Source: Lujinxingia vulgaris (GTDB lineage: Bacteria > Myxococcota_A > Bradymonadia > Bradymonadales > Bradymonadaceae). Taken from it: DNA of 64,000 nucleotides. Positions 26,246 through 34,865 of the stretch are shown here, piece after piece (the first letter of the stretch is position 1; every line of letters starts with the position of its first letter). The stretch lies in NCBI RefSeq assembly GCF_007997005.1, contig NZ_VOSL01000145.1:1-64000 (forward strand), in the 5' to 3' direction. The translations under genes were made by a program, and so were the position numbers. The notes under the pieces were generated by a model. The model was not told where the DNA came from. It ran no database searches and saw only the letters and a list, made by a program, of their open reading frames with translations.

Positions 26246-28504
26246 ATGGAGTACCGCGGGCTGAAGCTCGATGGGTTTCAACGCCAGGCCATCGAGGCCA
26301 TTGAGAGCGGGCACAGTGTGCTTGTGGCCGCGCCGACCGGCACCGGGAAGACCCTGATCGCCGACTACCTCATTGAGCATGTGCTCGAGGAGGGTGGCGA
26401 GGTCATCTACACGGCGCCGGTCAAGGCGCTCTCCAACCAGAAGTACCGGCAGTACTGCGCGCTTTTTGGGCGAGAGAAGGTGGGGCTTGTGACCGGCGAC
26501 CTGGTGATCAACCGGGATGCGCCGGTGCGCATTATGACCACCGAGATTTTGCGCAACATGCTGCTGGAGGGACATCGGGTCGAGGAGGGGACGCGGCCCG
26601 CTGGCGAGGCCGCGGGCCGCGAGGCGCAGGGGGAGAAGGCGCTGGATGTGGAGTTGTTTTCGCCCTCGGATGTGGCGCTTCCGGATCTGAAAAAACTCAA
26701 GGCGGTGATCATCGATGAGATTCATTTTCTCGATGATCCGGAGCGGGGCACGGTCTGGGAAGAGCTTTTGATCTATCTTCCCTCCGAGGTTCGCATTCTG
26801 GGCCTGTCGGCGACGCTCTCCAACCTGGAGGAGTTTGCGCACTGGCTCACCCAGATCCGCCAGGCCGAGGTCAAGGTGGTGCTGGAGACCGAGCGCACCG
26901 TGCCTCTGCAGATTCGCCTGGCGAACACCGAGAGCGGGCCGTGTGAGGTGGGGGCGTTTGAGAAGGCGTTCGCCCGCTGGAAGAAGGAGCAGAAGAAGGC
27001 GCGCGAGGCCGGCGATGAGGGCAAAGGGCGCCGTCGAAGCCGGGGAGGAAGGCGTCGAAAGAGTCGTGGGGGAAGGCGAGGAGGTCGGGGGCGGCGCGAC
27101 GACTTCGCGGGCGCGAAGCCGACGACGCATCTGGATATGATGGAGATGCTGGGGCGAGGCGACTTCCCGGTGCTCTACTTCATTTACAGCCGCAAGATGG
27201 TCGAGATTTTTGCGGCGAAGCTGGCCCACTCGAGGGTGGGACGGCAGCTGAGCCACGGGCAGAACACCCGCCAGATCGATGAGCGCCTGGAGCGCTTTGA
27301 GGCGGACCACCCCGAGGTGCTCACGCGTAAGTTACGGGGGATGTACCGCCAGGGCATTGCGTTTCACCACGCCGGGCTGCACGTGGCACTTAAGGCGCTG
27401 GTGGAGGAGCTCTATGAGGCGCGTCTTCTCAAAGTGCTTTACTGCACCTCGACCTTTGCGCTGGGCATCAACATGCCGGCGCGCACGGTGATGTTTGACA
27501 GCCTGACGCGTTATAACGGCACGGAGTTTGTGCCGCTGACGATCCGCGAGTTTATGCAGATGGCCGGCCGGGCGGGGCGGCGCGGGATTGACCCGGTGGG
27601 CAATGTCTTGATCCGTCAGGATTTTGGAGGCTACGGGGAGGTGCGCGGGCTCTTAAAACGCCTGCTCAGCGGGGAGAGTGAGCCGGTGCGCTCGGCCTTT
27701 AATCTCTCGTTTCATTCGGTGGTCAACCTCGTCGACCGATTCGATGAGGAGAGCATCCGCTATATGCTCGAGCAGAGCTTTAAGGCCTATCAGGACGGGC
27801 GCTCGGCCACGGCGTTGCGCACGAAGATCGAAGATCTGGAGGGGGAGGAGGGCCAGGAGAGTTTTACGCGGCGCAAGCGCCGTGACTTGGCCGGGCTGCG
27901 CCGCGAACTCGTTACGGTGGAGCGACCGCGCCTGTGGGAGGCTTTTGCGCGCAAGGTGGCGTTTCTGAAGACGCACGGCTACCTGGGCGCTGATAACGAG
28001 CTGTACACGCCGGCGAAGATCCTGCGGCATATCAAGATCGAGGAGCTCTTTGTGACCGAGCTCATCCTCAACGGGGTGCTGGAGGCGTTGAGCCCGGCGC
28101 AGCTCTTCGGGGTGATGTGCGGGCTTGTGCAGACGTTGCCGCGAACGGCGAAGGTGCATGCGCCGGACGACGATCGCTGGTGGGGCATCTTTGAGGCCAT
28201 CAACGAGGTCTATGAGTCCGATGTGGTGGCCGACGGCGATGAGCTCGTGGGGCAGGAGTCGGTCTTTACGCCGGAGCTGATGCCGCTCGGGGAGCGCTGG
28301 GCGAAGGGGGAGTCGTTGAGCGCGCTCTTGATGGACATTCGTAACCCGACGGATATGTCGGGCGATCTTGTGGGGGCGTTTCGGCGCGCCAAAGATCTGG
28401 TCAGTCAGGTGCGTCAGGTGCATCGCGAAGATGAGGATCGCTGGCGGGAGCTCAGTGAGCTCTTGCGGGCGGTCACGCGCGATGAGGTTGAGGTGCTGGA
28501 CTGA
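26246..28504 (+). CDS. Ski2-like DEAD/DEAH-box helicase
   Basis: A 752-residue superfamily 2 helicase. Walker A is AAPTGTGKT (Lys35), motif II is DEIH at residues 157-160, motif III is GLSATLSN, and the C-terminal lobe has FALGINMPARTV and QMAGRAGRRG. This layout is the Ski2/Mtr4-like group found in bacteria. A 25-residue insertion rich in arginine and glycine (residues about 260-290, RGGRRRKSRGGRR) splits the domains; RG-rich stretches often bind RNA. The C-terminal third is a helical domain with coiled-coil potential. No partner gene establishes whether it acts on RNA or DNA; RNA surveillance is the usual expectation. Confidence 0.87.
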   Translation: MEYRGLKLDGFQRQAIEAIESGHSVLVAAPTGTGKTLIADYLIEHVLEEGGEVIYTAPVKALSNQKYRQYCALFGREKVGLVTGDLVINRDAPVRIMTTEILRNMLLEGHRVEEGTRPAGEAAGREAQGEKALDVELFSPSDVALPDLKKLKAVIIDEIHFLDDPERGTVWEELLIYLPSEVRILGLSATLSNLEEFAHWLTQIRQAEVKVVLETERTVPLQIRLANTESGPCEVGAFEKAFARWKKEQKKAREAGDEGKGRRRSRGGRRRKSRGGRRGGRGRRDDFAGAKPTTHLDMMEMLGRGDFPVLYFIYSRKMVEIFAAKLAHSRVGRQLSHGQNTRQIDERLERFEADHPEVLTRKLRGMYRQGIAFHHAGLHVALKALVEELYEARLLKVLYCTSTFALGINMPARTVMFDSLTRYNGTEFVPLTIREFMQMAGRAGRRGIDPVGNVLIRQDFGGYGEVRGLLKRLLSGESEPVRSAFNLSFHSVVNLVDRFDEESIRYMLEQSFKAYQDGRSATALRTKIEDLEGEEGQESFTRRKRRDLAGLRRELVTVERPRLWEAFARKVAFLKTHGYLGADNELYTPAKILRHIKIEELFVTELILNGVLEALSPAQLFGVMCGLVQTLPRTAKVHAPDDDRWWGIFEAINEVYESDVVADGDELVGQESVFTPELMPLGERWAKGESLSALLMDIRNPTDMSGDLVGAFRRAKDLVSQVRQVHREDEDRWRELSELLRAVTRDEVEVLD

Positions 28505-28510
28505 CGCAAA

Positions 28511-28542
28511 CGCCCCTCGAGCGATGGGAGCATCGGGGGGCG
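28511..28542. terminator. Stem-loop between convergent helicase and htrA genes
   Basis: Arms CGCCCCTCGA (28511-28520) and TCGGGGGGCG (28533-28542) pair with nine Watson-Crick pairs plus one G-U. The 12-nt loop separates them. There is no T run on either strand, so it is a weak bidirectional terminator candidate lying in the 66-bp gap between two convergent stop codons. Confidence 0.4.
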
Positions 28543-28570
28543 GCGCCGAAGAGGTTCAAGCAGGGGGCGG

Positions 28571-29947
28571 TCAGGAGGCGGTTTTGAGTCGCACCGCGGC
28601 GAAGAGGGGCTGTCCGCCGCGTCGCAGCAGGATGCGGATGGGGCTTCCGGCGGGTTGCTCTTTGAGCACGCGGGGGACCTCTTCGGGGGCGGAGATGTCG
28701 GTGCCGGCGATGTTGAGGATCACGTCGCCGGGGCGCAGGATGCCCGAGGCCGGGGAGCCGGCTTCGACGCGCTCGACCAGCACGCCTTCGCCCGGGGGGC
28801 CGCCGGCGCGGGAGGCGTTTCGGGAGGTGATGGCGCTCAAGAAGACGCCCAGGCGGCCCTCAAAAGGACGGGGCTCAATACCGCGGGCGCGCTCGACCTG
28901 GGGTCGCGTGGGGTCGGGGCGCTCGGCCACGGTGAGACGGGTTTGTTCGCGAGAGCCTTCGCGCAGGTAGGTCAACTCGATGGTGGAGCCGGGGCTGACG
29001 CGGCCGATGATTTTGAGGAGCTCGGAGGGGTCGCTGACTTCCTGGTCGCCGACGGCGGTGATGATGTCGCCGGGCTGCAGCGCGGCGCGCGATGCGGGGC
29101 TGTTGGACTCCACCGACCGGACCAGCGCGCCGGCGTCCGGGTCCACGCCGAAGGTCGTGGCCAGGGCCTCGGAGAGCTCCTGGATGCCGGCACCGATGAA
29201 GCCCCGGGAGACGTAGCCCGGATCCCGGAGCTGGTCGAGGATCTCGGTGACCACGTCGATGGGCACCGCAAAACCAATGCCCTGACCGTTGCGAATGATC
29301 GCGGTGTTCACCCCGATCACCTCCCCGTCGAGGTTGAAGAGGGGGCCGCCGGAGTTGCCCGGATTGATGGAGGCGTCGGTCTGCAGAAAGTTATCGAAGG
29401 GGCCCATGCCGATGGAGCGGCCGGTGGCGCTGAGCACGCCGACGGTGACCGAGTGCTCCAGGCCAAAGGGGCTGCCGATGGCCACGACCCATTGTCCGGG
29501 GCGGATGTCTTCGGAGGTGCCCAGGTTGACCGCCGAGAGGTTGACCGGTGCGCTGACCTGCAAGAGCGCGATGTCGGTGGCCGGGTCGGCGCCGACCAGG
29601 CGGGCGGAGAGGATGTCGCCTTTGGCCAGCGCCACCTGAATGGTCTGCGCGCCGTTGACGACGTGCCAGTTGGTGATGATGAGCCCGCTCTCGTCGACGA
29701 TAAAGCCGGAGCCCTGCCCGCGCGAAGGCTCGCCCGGTGAGGGGTTGAAGAAGGGGTTGAGGGTGCCGGGAGGGGCGGCCATCTCGGTCTGCACGGAGAC
29801 GACCTGATCGCGGCTCTGCTCAAAGAGTCGCGCGACCTGCGGGAGGGTGTCGGGGGCGGGGCGCTGGGCCCGGGCGATGGCCGGGGCGGTGCTCAAGAGG
29901 GTGAGCGACGCCAGGAGCGCCACCGTGACACGGGTGAGGAGAGCCAT
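28571..29947 (-). CDS. HtrA/DegQ-family periplasmic serine protease
   Basis: A 458-residue trypsin-like protease with a cleavable signal peptide (ending AIARAQ). The catalytic triad is His95 (TNWHVV), Asp125 (ATDIALL) and Ser199 (GNSGGPLF). Two PDZ domains follow near residues 245-335 and 355-450 (GDIITAVGDQEV and GDVILNIAG). DegP/DegQ enzymes degrade or chaperone misfolded envelope proteins. It lies 44 bp after a membrane winged-helix gene on the same strand, so the two are probably co-transcribed. Confidence 0.95.
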   Translation of the reverse strand: MALLTRVTVALLASLTLLSTAPAIARAQRPAPDTLPQVARLFEQSRDQVVSVQTEMAAPPGTLNPFFNPSPGEPSRGQGSGFIVDESGLIITNWHVVNGAQTIQVALAKGDILSARLVGADPATDIALLQVSAPVNLSAVNLGTSEDIRPGQWVVAIGSPFGLEHSVTVGVLSATGRSIGMGPFDNFLQTDASINPGNSGGPLFNLDGEVIGVNTAIIRNGQGIGFAVPIDVVTEILDQLRDPGYVSRGFIGAGIQELSEALATTFGVDPDAGALVRSVESNSPASRAALQPGDIITAVGDQEVSDPSELLKIIGRVSPGSTIELTYLREGSREQTRLTVAERPDPTRPQVERARGIEPRPFEGRLGVFLSAITSRNASRAGGPPGEGVLVERVEAGSPASGILRPGDVILNIAGTDISAPEEVPRVLKEQPAGSPIRILLRRGGQPLFAAVRLKTAS

Positions 29948-29991
29948 GACTGTCCTTTTGGAGTGTGCTTACCATCAGGGGCTGCGCACCA

Positions 29992-30456
29992 TCAGGGTTC
30001 GAGTTGCAGGAAAGGATCTTCGGCGGTGAGTTTATCCTGGTCGTTGCTCAGGCCGTGGAAGACATAGACGAGGGCGCCGGCGTCGGAGACCCAGGTGTCG
30101 GCGCTGCCGCGCACCACAAGACGGTCGAGAAGCTGGCGAGCCTGCTCCACCGAGAGGTGACAGCCCAGCGCGGCCTCTTCGACCGTGAGGCGGCCCTGCT
30201 TGTGTTGGGCAAAGCGCAGGATGCGGTTCTCTTCCTGCGAGAGCTCGTCGATGGCGGCGTTCTGGCGGCTGGCGCGCATATTACGAAGAGCGAGGATGGC
30301 ACAGACGATCGTGAGCGCGCCAAAGATCAGCGCGCTCACTGTTGCAGCGAGGCGTTGGTCGGGGACCAGGAGCCCCAGCGCGATCATGGCCAGGGTAACC
30401 AGCCCGAAGAGCGGGGTGCCGAGCAGCGCGCCGATCGTGCTACAGCCTCGGGGCAT
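29992..30456 (-). CDS. Membrane protein with C-terminal winged-helix-like domain
   Basis: A 154-residue protein with two closely spaced hydrophobic segments near residues 15-30 and 38-56, followed by a 90-residue soluble domain. The soluble part has a helix-turn-helix-like pattern: ENRILRFAQHKQGRLTVEEAALGCHLSVEQARQLLDRL resembles winged-helix recognition regions, with a strand pair after it (WVSDAGALVYVF). No family is recognised. It precedes htrA by 44 bp, which suggests co-regulation with envelope stress. The helical pattern is visible; DNA binding is inference. Confidence 0.6.
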   Translation of the reverse strand: MPRGCSTIGALLGTPLFGLVTLAMIALGLLVPDQRLAATVSALIFGALTIVCAILALRNMRASRQNAAIDELSQEENRILRFAQHKQGRLTVEEAALGCHLSVEQARQLLDRLVVRGSADTWVSDAGALVYVFHGLSNDQDKLTAEDPFLQLEP

Positions 30457-30578
30457 AAGGAGTCCTGCGCAGCGAACCTCAAGGAATCAGTCCGGCGACC
30501 GCGCCCCCCGCACGATGGGGGTGGCGAGGCGGCCGGGCGGCATCCTGATGGGTTGGATCATTGGGGCAACGTACAAAC

Positions 30579-31292
30579 TTACTCGTAGGAGTGCTCGCGC
30601 CAGAAGTTGGGGCCGGGGAGGTTCTGGCTCTTCTTCTTGTTGAGGTAGGCGCGCGCGCCGATGACCATGTCGGGCAGGGTGCTGCGGGTGGCCCAGCGCA
30701 CCAGGAAGTCGGGGAGCCAGCCGCCGATGTCGACGTTGAGGACGTGGCGCATCAGGGTGTGCTCGTTGTTGGGCCCGTAGGGCTGGAGGATCCAGTAGCC
30801 AAACATATCGCCCAGGTTACCGGAGCCTTCGATGTAGGAGAAGGTGGAGACGAAGCTCTCTACGCCGCCGAGCTCGCGGGTGTGGTTATGCACGTTGAAG
30901 TGGCCGTCGCGGTCACGGGCCGGGAAGGGGACCTTGGCGGTGCCGGCGCAGACGACGCGCTCCTCGCTGGAGCGGCTGATCAGGGAGGTGTCTTTGATGT
31001 TGTCGCGCCAGTCGCCGTACTTCCAGCATTCTTCGACGAGCGGGACGACATCACTCATGGGTGCCTGGATGATGCCGGTGGCTACGCCCCGGTTGACGTC
31101 GTCGTTTTGCTGCAGACTGACCAGGACTTCGCCGCGCTCAATGCGGGCGCGCTGGCTGTCGTTGAGGTTAATGGGTCGCACAGGCTCGCTGGAGCCGGCA
31201 AAGGCCACGGAGGCGCCGGTCAGGAGCAGGGCGAAGGTGAGCAGGGCAAAGAGCCCCTGACGAGCGGTGCGGTTGATCGAGATGTTCAACAT
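30579..31292 (-). CDS. START/SRPBCC-like exported protein
   Basis: A 237-residue protein with a cleavable signal peptide (ending ASVAFAGS). The ATG is preceded by an SD-like GAGGA. The mature part fits a START-like lipid-binding helix-grip fold: YGDWRDNIKDTSLISRSSEER, then an antiparallel strand segment with FNVHNHTRE and WILQPYGPNN, and a long C-terminal helix (LPDFLVRWATRSTLP). Bacterial members typically bind hydrophobic ligands in the periplasm. The 236-bp region upstream holds no other gene. Confidence 0.75.
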   Translation of the reverse strand: MLNISINRTARQGLFALLTFALLLTGASVAFAGSSEPVRPINLNDSQRARIERGEVLVSLQQNDDVNRGVATGIIQAPMSDVVPLVEECWKYGDWRDNIKDTSLISRSSEERVVCAGTAKVPFPARDRDGHFNVHNHTRELGGVESFVSTFSYIEGSGNLGDMFGYWILQPYGPNNEHTLMRHVLNVDIGGWLPDFLVRWATRSTLPDMVIGARAYLNKKKSQNLPGPNFWREHSYE

Positions 31293-31528
31293 CGGAATCC
31301 TCGGACGAAAGCGTTGGTGCCCACAATACGGCAGCGAGTGTAAACGCGACCACACAGATGTCGATCCCCGAAGTGGCCTCGTGCTGAATGTCTGACGTAA
31401 GGGGCGCCCGAATATTCGAAGCGCGAGGTGCAGGGGCCGGGTGTTGGTAGCCTGTGCGCCGGGCAGATGCAAACGCGGCGTGGTGATGCGGTGGAGCGCG
31501 GCGCAAGGGGCTGGAATCCGTCGAAGCG

Positions 31529-33736
31529 TTAGGTGGCGTTACGTCGTCGAGCCAGGATTCGGCGCAGGGCTTCGGGCTCAAAGGGTTTGTCCAGACAGGG
31601 GATCTCGCGGCGCTCCATAAAGTGGCGCTCCGACTGGCCGGGGGAGCCGCCGGTCATGAAGATCAGGCGGCTGAGCTGGTCGGGGTGGTGGGCCGCAAGC
31701 TCCCGGGCGAACTCCACGCCGGTCATCTGCGGCATCATCAGGTCACAGAGGATCACCTCGCCGCCCGGGTGTGCGGTGAGGTAGGTCAGGGCGTCGGCGG
31801 CGCGCTCAAAATGAAGCACGTCGAAGGTGTCATCGAGCATGCGTCGCAGCGCGCGGGCCACCGGTGCCTGATCTTCGACAATGATGAGCAGGGGGCGGTG
31901 ATGAGGATCGATGTCGAGGAGGTCGGCCGGGTCGGTGGTGAACTCCAGGGAGTCTTCGGCGCGCTGGCGAGGGAGCCAGACGGTGAAGGTGGCGCCCTGG
32001 CCCGGCGAGCTCTCCACCTCGATGCGGCCGCCCATGCCGCTGACGATATGCTGGCAGATGGAGAGCCCCAGGCCGCTGCCTTCGTCGGGGGCTTTGGTGG
32101 TGAAGAAGGGGGTAAAGATCTGCTGGAGGTCCTCCTGGTTGAGGCCTTTCCCGGTGTCGGCGATGCGGACGAGCACCCAGCGCTCGTGCAGCTCGGTGGT
32201 CAGCGTGATCAGGTTGTCGAGGGCGCGGCCCTCGGGGATGGCCTGAGCGGCGTTAACCAGGAGGTTAAGGAAGACCTGACCCAGCCGCGACTCCGAGCCG
32301 CTGACGAGCGCCTGGCCGCAGTAGTTGCGCTGCACGCGGGCGCGGTGTCGGAGCTGGTTGCCGGCGATGCGCAGCGAGGTCTCCAGGACCTGCTCGGCGT
32401 CGGCGGTGTCGTCGCGGCTGATCTTCTCCCAGGTGGCGTAATGTTTGAGGTCGCCGACAATCTCGCGCACGCGATCGGCCCCCTGACGGGCCTCGGTGAG
32501 CGCTTCGATCGCCGGAGCGTGGACGGGGTTGGAGGAGCTGGCGAGGTGCTCGCGAACAAAGTCGAGGTTGGCGGCGACGTAGGCCAGCGGGTTGTTGATC
32601 TCGTGACCGACACCGCTGGCCAGCAGGCCCACCGCGGCCATGCGATCGACCTGGGTGAGGTGGGCTTGAAGTTGGCGCTGTTCGGTGAGATCGCGGCCGA
32701 TGAGCACAATCCACTGAAGTTGGCCGTCGCGCTGGATTTGGGAGGCGCTCAGCTCCACCGCTTTGAGCTCCCCGCTGCGGGTGCGCCAGAGGTGCTCGCG
32801 GAGGGTGTTGGGGCCGGCGTCGAAGTCGCTCAGGAGGACCGCGGCGTTGGGGTATTCGGAGGTGTCGAAATGCTCCAGGGTCAGCGCGTCGAGCTCCTCG
32901 GGCCGGTAGCCGAGCAGGGCGCAGAAGGCCGGGTTGGCCTGGTGCACGCGCAGGTTGTCCGGTTGCAGGACGCAGACGACCTCATCGGAGTTTTCGATCA
33001 GGGCGTTGTAGATGGCGCGGTTGTCGTGGAGTGCGGCTTTGACCTGGGAGGTCTCGGCGTCGCGTCGGCGGATGTAAGCCAGGAGGCGATGCACCACGCC
33101 CAGGGTCAGCCCGAGGTAGACCACGAAGTTCGTGAAGAGAAAGAGCGCGCGGGCGTCGGCGCTGAGATCGTTGAAATGAACTCGCAGCTGATCCTGGAGG
33201 ACGAAGAGTGCATCGAGATGGGCGCGCGCTTTCATGGTGAGCGCGTGTCGTTCTGGGCGTGAGAGATGGGATTCTGAGTGCCATCGCTGCTTACTTTGCT
33301 CGAAGATCGCCTCCAGGGCGTCGACATGGGGAGCCATCTCATCCCAGAGCTCCATCATTTCGCGCAGACGAGGGATCGTGCGGCTGAGACGAAGCTGGAG
33401 GGGCGAGGAGGAGTCGAGGAGGGGAGCGTCACGATGCGTGTGGAGATGGTCTCGGACACGGCCCCAGTTCACCTCCTCGGCGCTGAGCATGACGTTGAGC
33501 TCGCGGAGGGGAGCCAGGGTCTCGAAGTGGCCTTCAATGGCGTCCGCGTCATTGGGATTCCCGGTCAGGATGTAGCGGGTGAGGTGATCGCTGATGACGT
33601 GAAGCTCTCGGAAGGAATCCGTCTCCATCTCACGGGCCTCACTGATCTGGGTGAGAGCCTGCATGGTCAGGTAGTTCGTCGTCAGAGTGACGAGCGTCAA
33701 GACAAGCGTGGCGACGAAGAGCGAGCGTTTCAGCAT
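31529..33736 (-). CDS. Hybrid sensor histidine kinase with PAS and receiver domains
   Basis: A 735-residue signalling protein. An N-terminal transmembrane helix, a periplasmic helical sensor region and a second helix (near residues 195-225) precede a PAS domain. HisKA carries the phosphorylated His378 (GVGHEINNPLAY), and the HATPase part has LLVNAAQAIPEG, DTGKGL and GSGLGLSICQHIV. The receiver's acceptor is Asp665 (ILCDLMMPQMTG). Catalysis: autophosphorylation and phosphotransfer within one protein. No cognate response regulator is adjacent. I chose the ATG at 33736; one six codons upstream at 33754 is also possible. Confidence 0.93.
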   Translation of the reverse strand: MLKRSLFVATLVLTLVTLTTNYLTMQALTQISEAREMETDSFRELHVISDHLTRYILTGNPNDADAIEGHFETLAPLRELNVMLSAEEVNWGRVRDHLHTHRDAPLLDSSSPLQLRLSRTIPRLREMMELWDEMAPHVDALEAIFEQSKQRWHSESHLSRPERHALTMKARAHLDALFVLQDQLRVHFNDLSADARALFLFTNFVVYLGLTLGVVHRLLAYIRRRDAETSQVKAALHDNRAIYNALIENSDEVVCVLQPDNLRVHQANPAFCALLGYRPEELDALTLEHFDTSEYPNAAVLLSDFDAGPNTLREHLWRTRSGELKAVELSASQIQRDGQLQWIVLIGRDLTEQRQLQAHLTQVDRMAAVGLLASGVGHEINNPLAYVAANLDFVREHLASSSNPVHAPAIEALTEARQGADRVREIVGDLKHYATWEKISRDDTADAEQVLETSLRIAGNQLRHRARVQRNYCGQALVSGSESRLGQVFLNLLVNAAQAIPEGRALDNLITLTTELHERWVLVRIADTGKGLNQEDLQQIFTPFFTTKAPDEGSGLGLSICQHIVSGMGGRIEVESSPGQGATFTVWLPRQRAEDSLEFTTDPADLLDIDPHHRPLLIIVEDQAPVARALRRMLDDTFDVLHFERAADALTYLTAHPGGEVILCDLMMPQMTGVEFARELAAHHPDQLSRLIFMTGGSPGQSERHFMERREIPCLDKPFEPEALRRILARRRNAT

Positions 33737-33861
33737 GGCGGGGGTACCGGGCAAGGGTACGGAGGAAGGGCCTCGTCAGAGCAATGATGTTTACGAAGCG
33801 TTACAAATGCTAAGGTCATCGCGCGCCCGGAGAAGGGTCGGGTGATGCGGGAGAGGGCATG

Positions 33862-33890
33862 AAAAAACCCTCGCCAGGTGGCGAGGGCTT
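33862..33890 (-). terminator. Rho-independent terminator of the peptidyl-prolyl isomerase gene
   Basis: Stem CCCTCGCC (33868-33875), loop AGGT, and GGCGAGGG (33880-33887). On the minus strand the stem is followed by six T residues (33862-33867 read as A on the plus strand). It sits 60 bp past the minus-strand isomerase stop codon. Confidence 0.85.
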
Positions 33891-33949
33891 TCGACGGCGG
33901 CGCGCTGAGGCGGGTGGCTCATTGCGCGTTTCGGATGGTGCCGAGGAGG

Positions 33950-34762
33950 TTATTCAACGATGCGAACCTCGGTGGTGTAGTCGAGCTCGGGGAACTCCGC
34001 CTTGAGGTACGCGTTGCCCTGAGCCTGGAGGCGGCCCTGATCGGGGCCGCGGCCGCGGGGGGCGCCTTCGCCGTAGCCTTTGTAGAGGCTGTCGACGACG
34101 TCCATGCCCTCGATGACGCGGCCGACCGGGGCGAAGCCCATGTTGTCGAGCTGAGCGTTGTTGCCGAAGTTGATGAAGAGCTGGGTGGTGCGGGTGTTGG
34201 GGCCGGCGGTGGCGAAGCTGACGTAGCCGCGCTCGTTGGACTGCTTGACCTCGTCGTCGCTGATGCGGGCTTCGCGCCAGACCTGGTTGACCTGCGGATC
34301 GCCGTGGATGCCGAACTGGGCCATGAAGCCGTCAATGACGCGGAAGAAGGCGATGTTGTCGTAGTAGCCGATCTTGACCAGGTTGTAGAGGCGGTCGGCG
34401 CCGCGGGGGGCCCACTCACGGTTGACCTCCACCACGAAGTTACCTTCGGTGGTGCCGAAGTTGATCTTGAAGGTCTCGGGGGCCTCTTCGGTGGCAGCGT
34501 CGGGGTTGAGAAGTGCCTCGTTGGTCGCAGCGAGCGCGCCATCGGAGTCTGCGGCGTTGTCGGCCGGGGCTTCTTCGGCGCTGGCCTCGGTGGCCTCATT
34601 GGCCTGGTCGGTGGTCTCGTCGGCGGCTTCTTCGGCGGTGGAGGCCTCGGATTCGGCCGGCGTGGAGTCGACGCGGGGCTCAGGGGGGCTGTCGCAGCCC
34701 AGAGTCAGGTTAAAGGCGATCAGGATGGCGAGGAGGCCGAGCAGTGTACGAGTCATCATCAT
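33950..34762 (-). CDS. Peptidyl-prolyl cis-trans isomerase lipoprotein (cyclophilin type)
   Basis: A 270-residue lipoprotein: signal ending LTLGC lipobox, then an acidic, alanine/glutamate-rich linker of about 65 residues. The cyclophilin-like domain of about 165 residues starts near FKINFGTTEGNFVVEVNREW and has NNIAFFRVIDGFMAQFG in slightly varied form, plus TQLFINFGNNAQLDNMGFAP. Cyclophilins catalyse X-Pro isomerisation, here in the envelope. Three consecutive ATG codons at 34756-34762 make the exact start uncertain by two residues; I took the first. Confidence 0.92.
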   Translation of the reverse strand: MMMTRTLLGLLAILIAFNLTLGCDSPPEPRVDSTPAESEASTAEEAADETTDQANEATEASAEEAPADNAADSDGALAATNEALLNPDAATEEAPETFKINFGTTEGNFVVEVNREWAPRGADRLYNLVKIGYYDNIAFFRVIDGFMAQFGIHGDPQVNQVWREARISDDEVKQSNERGYVSFATAGPNTRTTQLFINFGNNAQLDNMGFAPVGRVIEGMDVVDSLYKGYGEGAPRGRGPDQGRLQAQGNAYLKAEFPELDYTTEVRIVE

Positions 34763-34865
34763 CTCAGGGTGGGTGGTGAGGTGGGTTTGCGCGCTCGGAG
34801 CAGGCTCCGAAGGCACCATTTAAGTTGCGGGCTCCGGCGATACGCTAGTCAAGCCTGTGCGGACG

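Noticed and set aside
28505-28570. Strong intrinsic terminator between helicase and htrA
   Set aside because: The stem is real but no T run follows on either strand, so it is listed with low confidence only.
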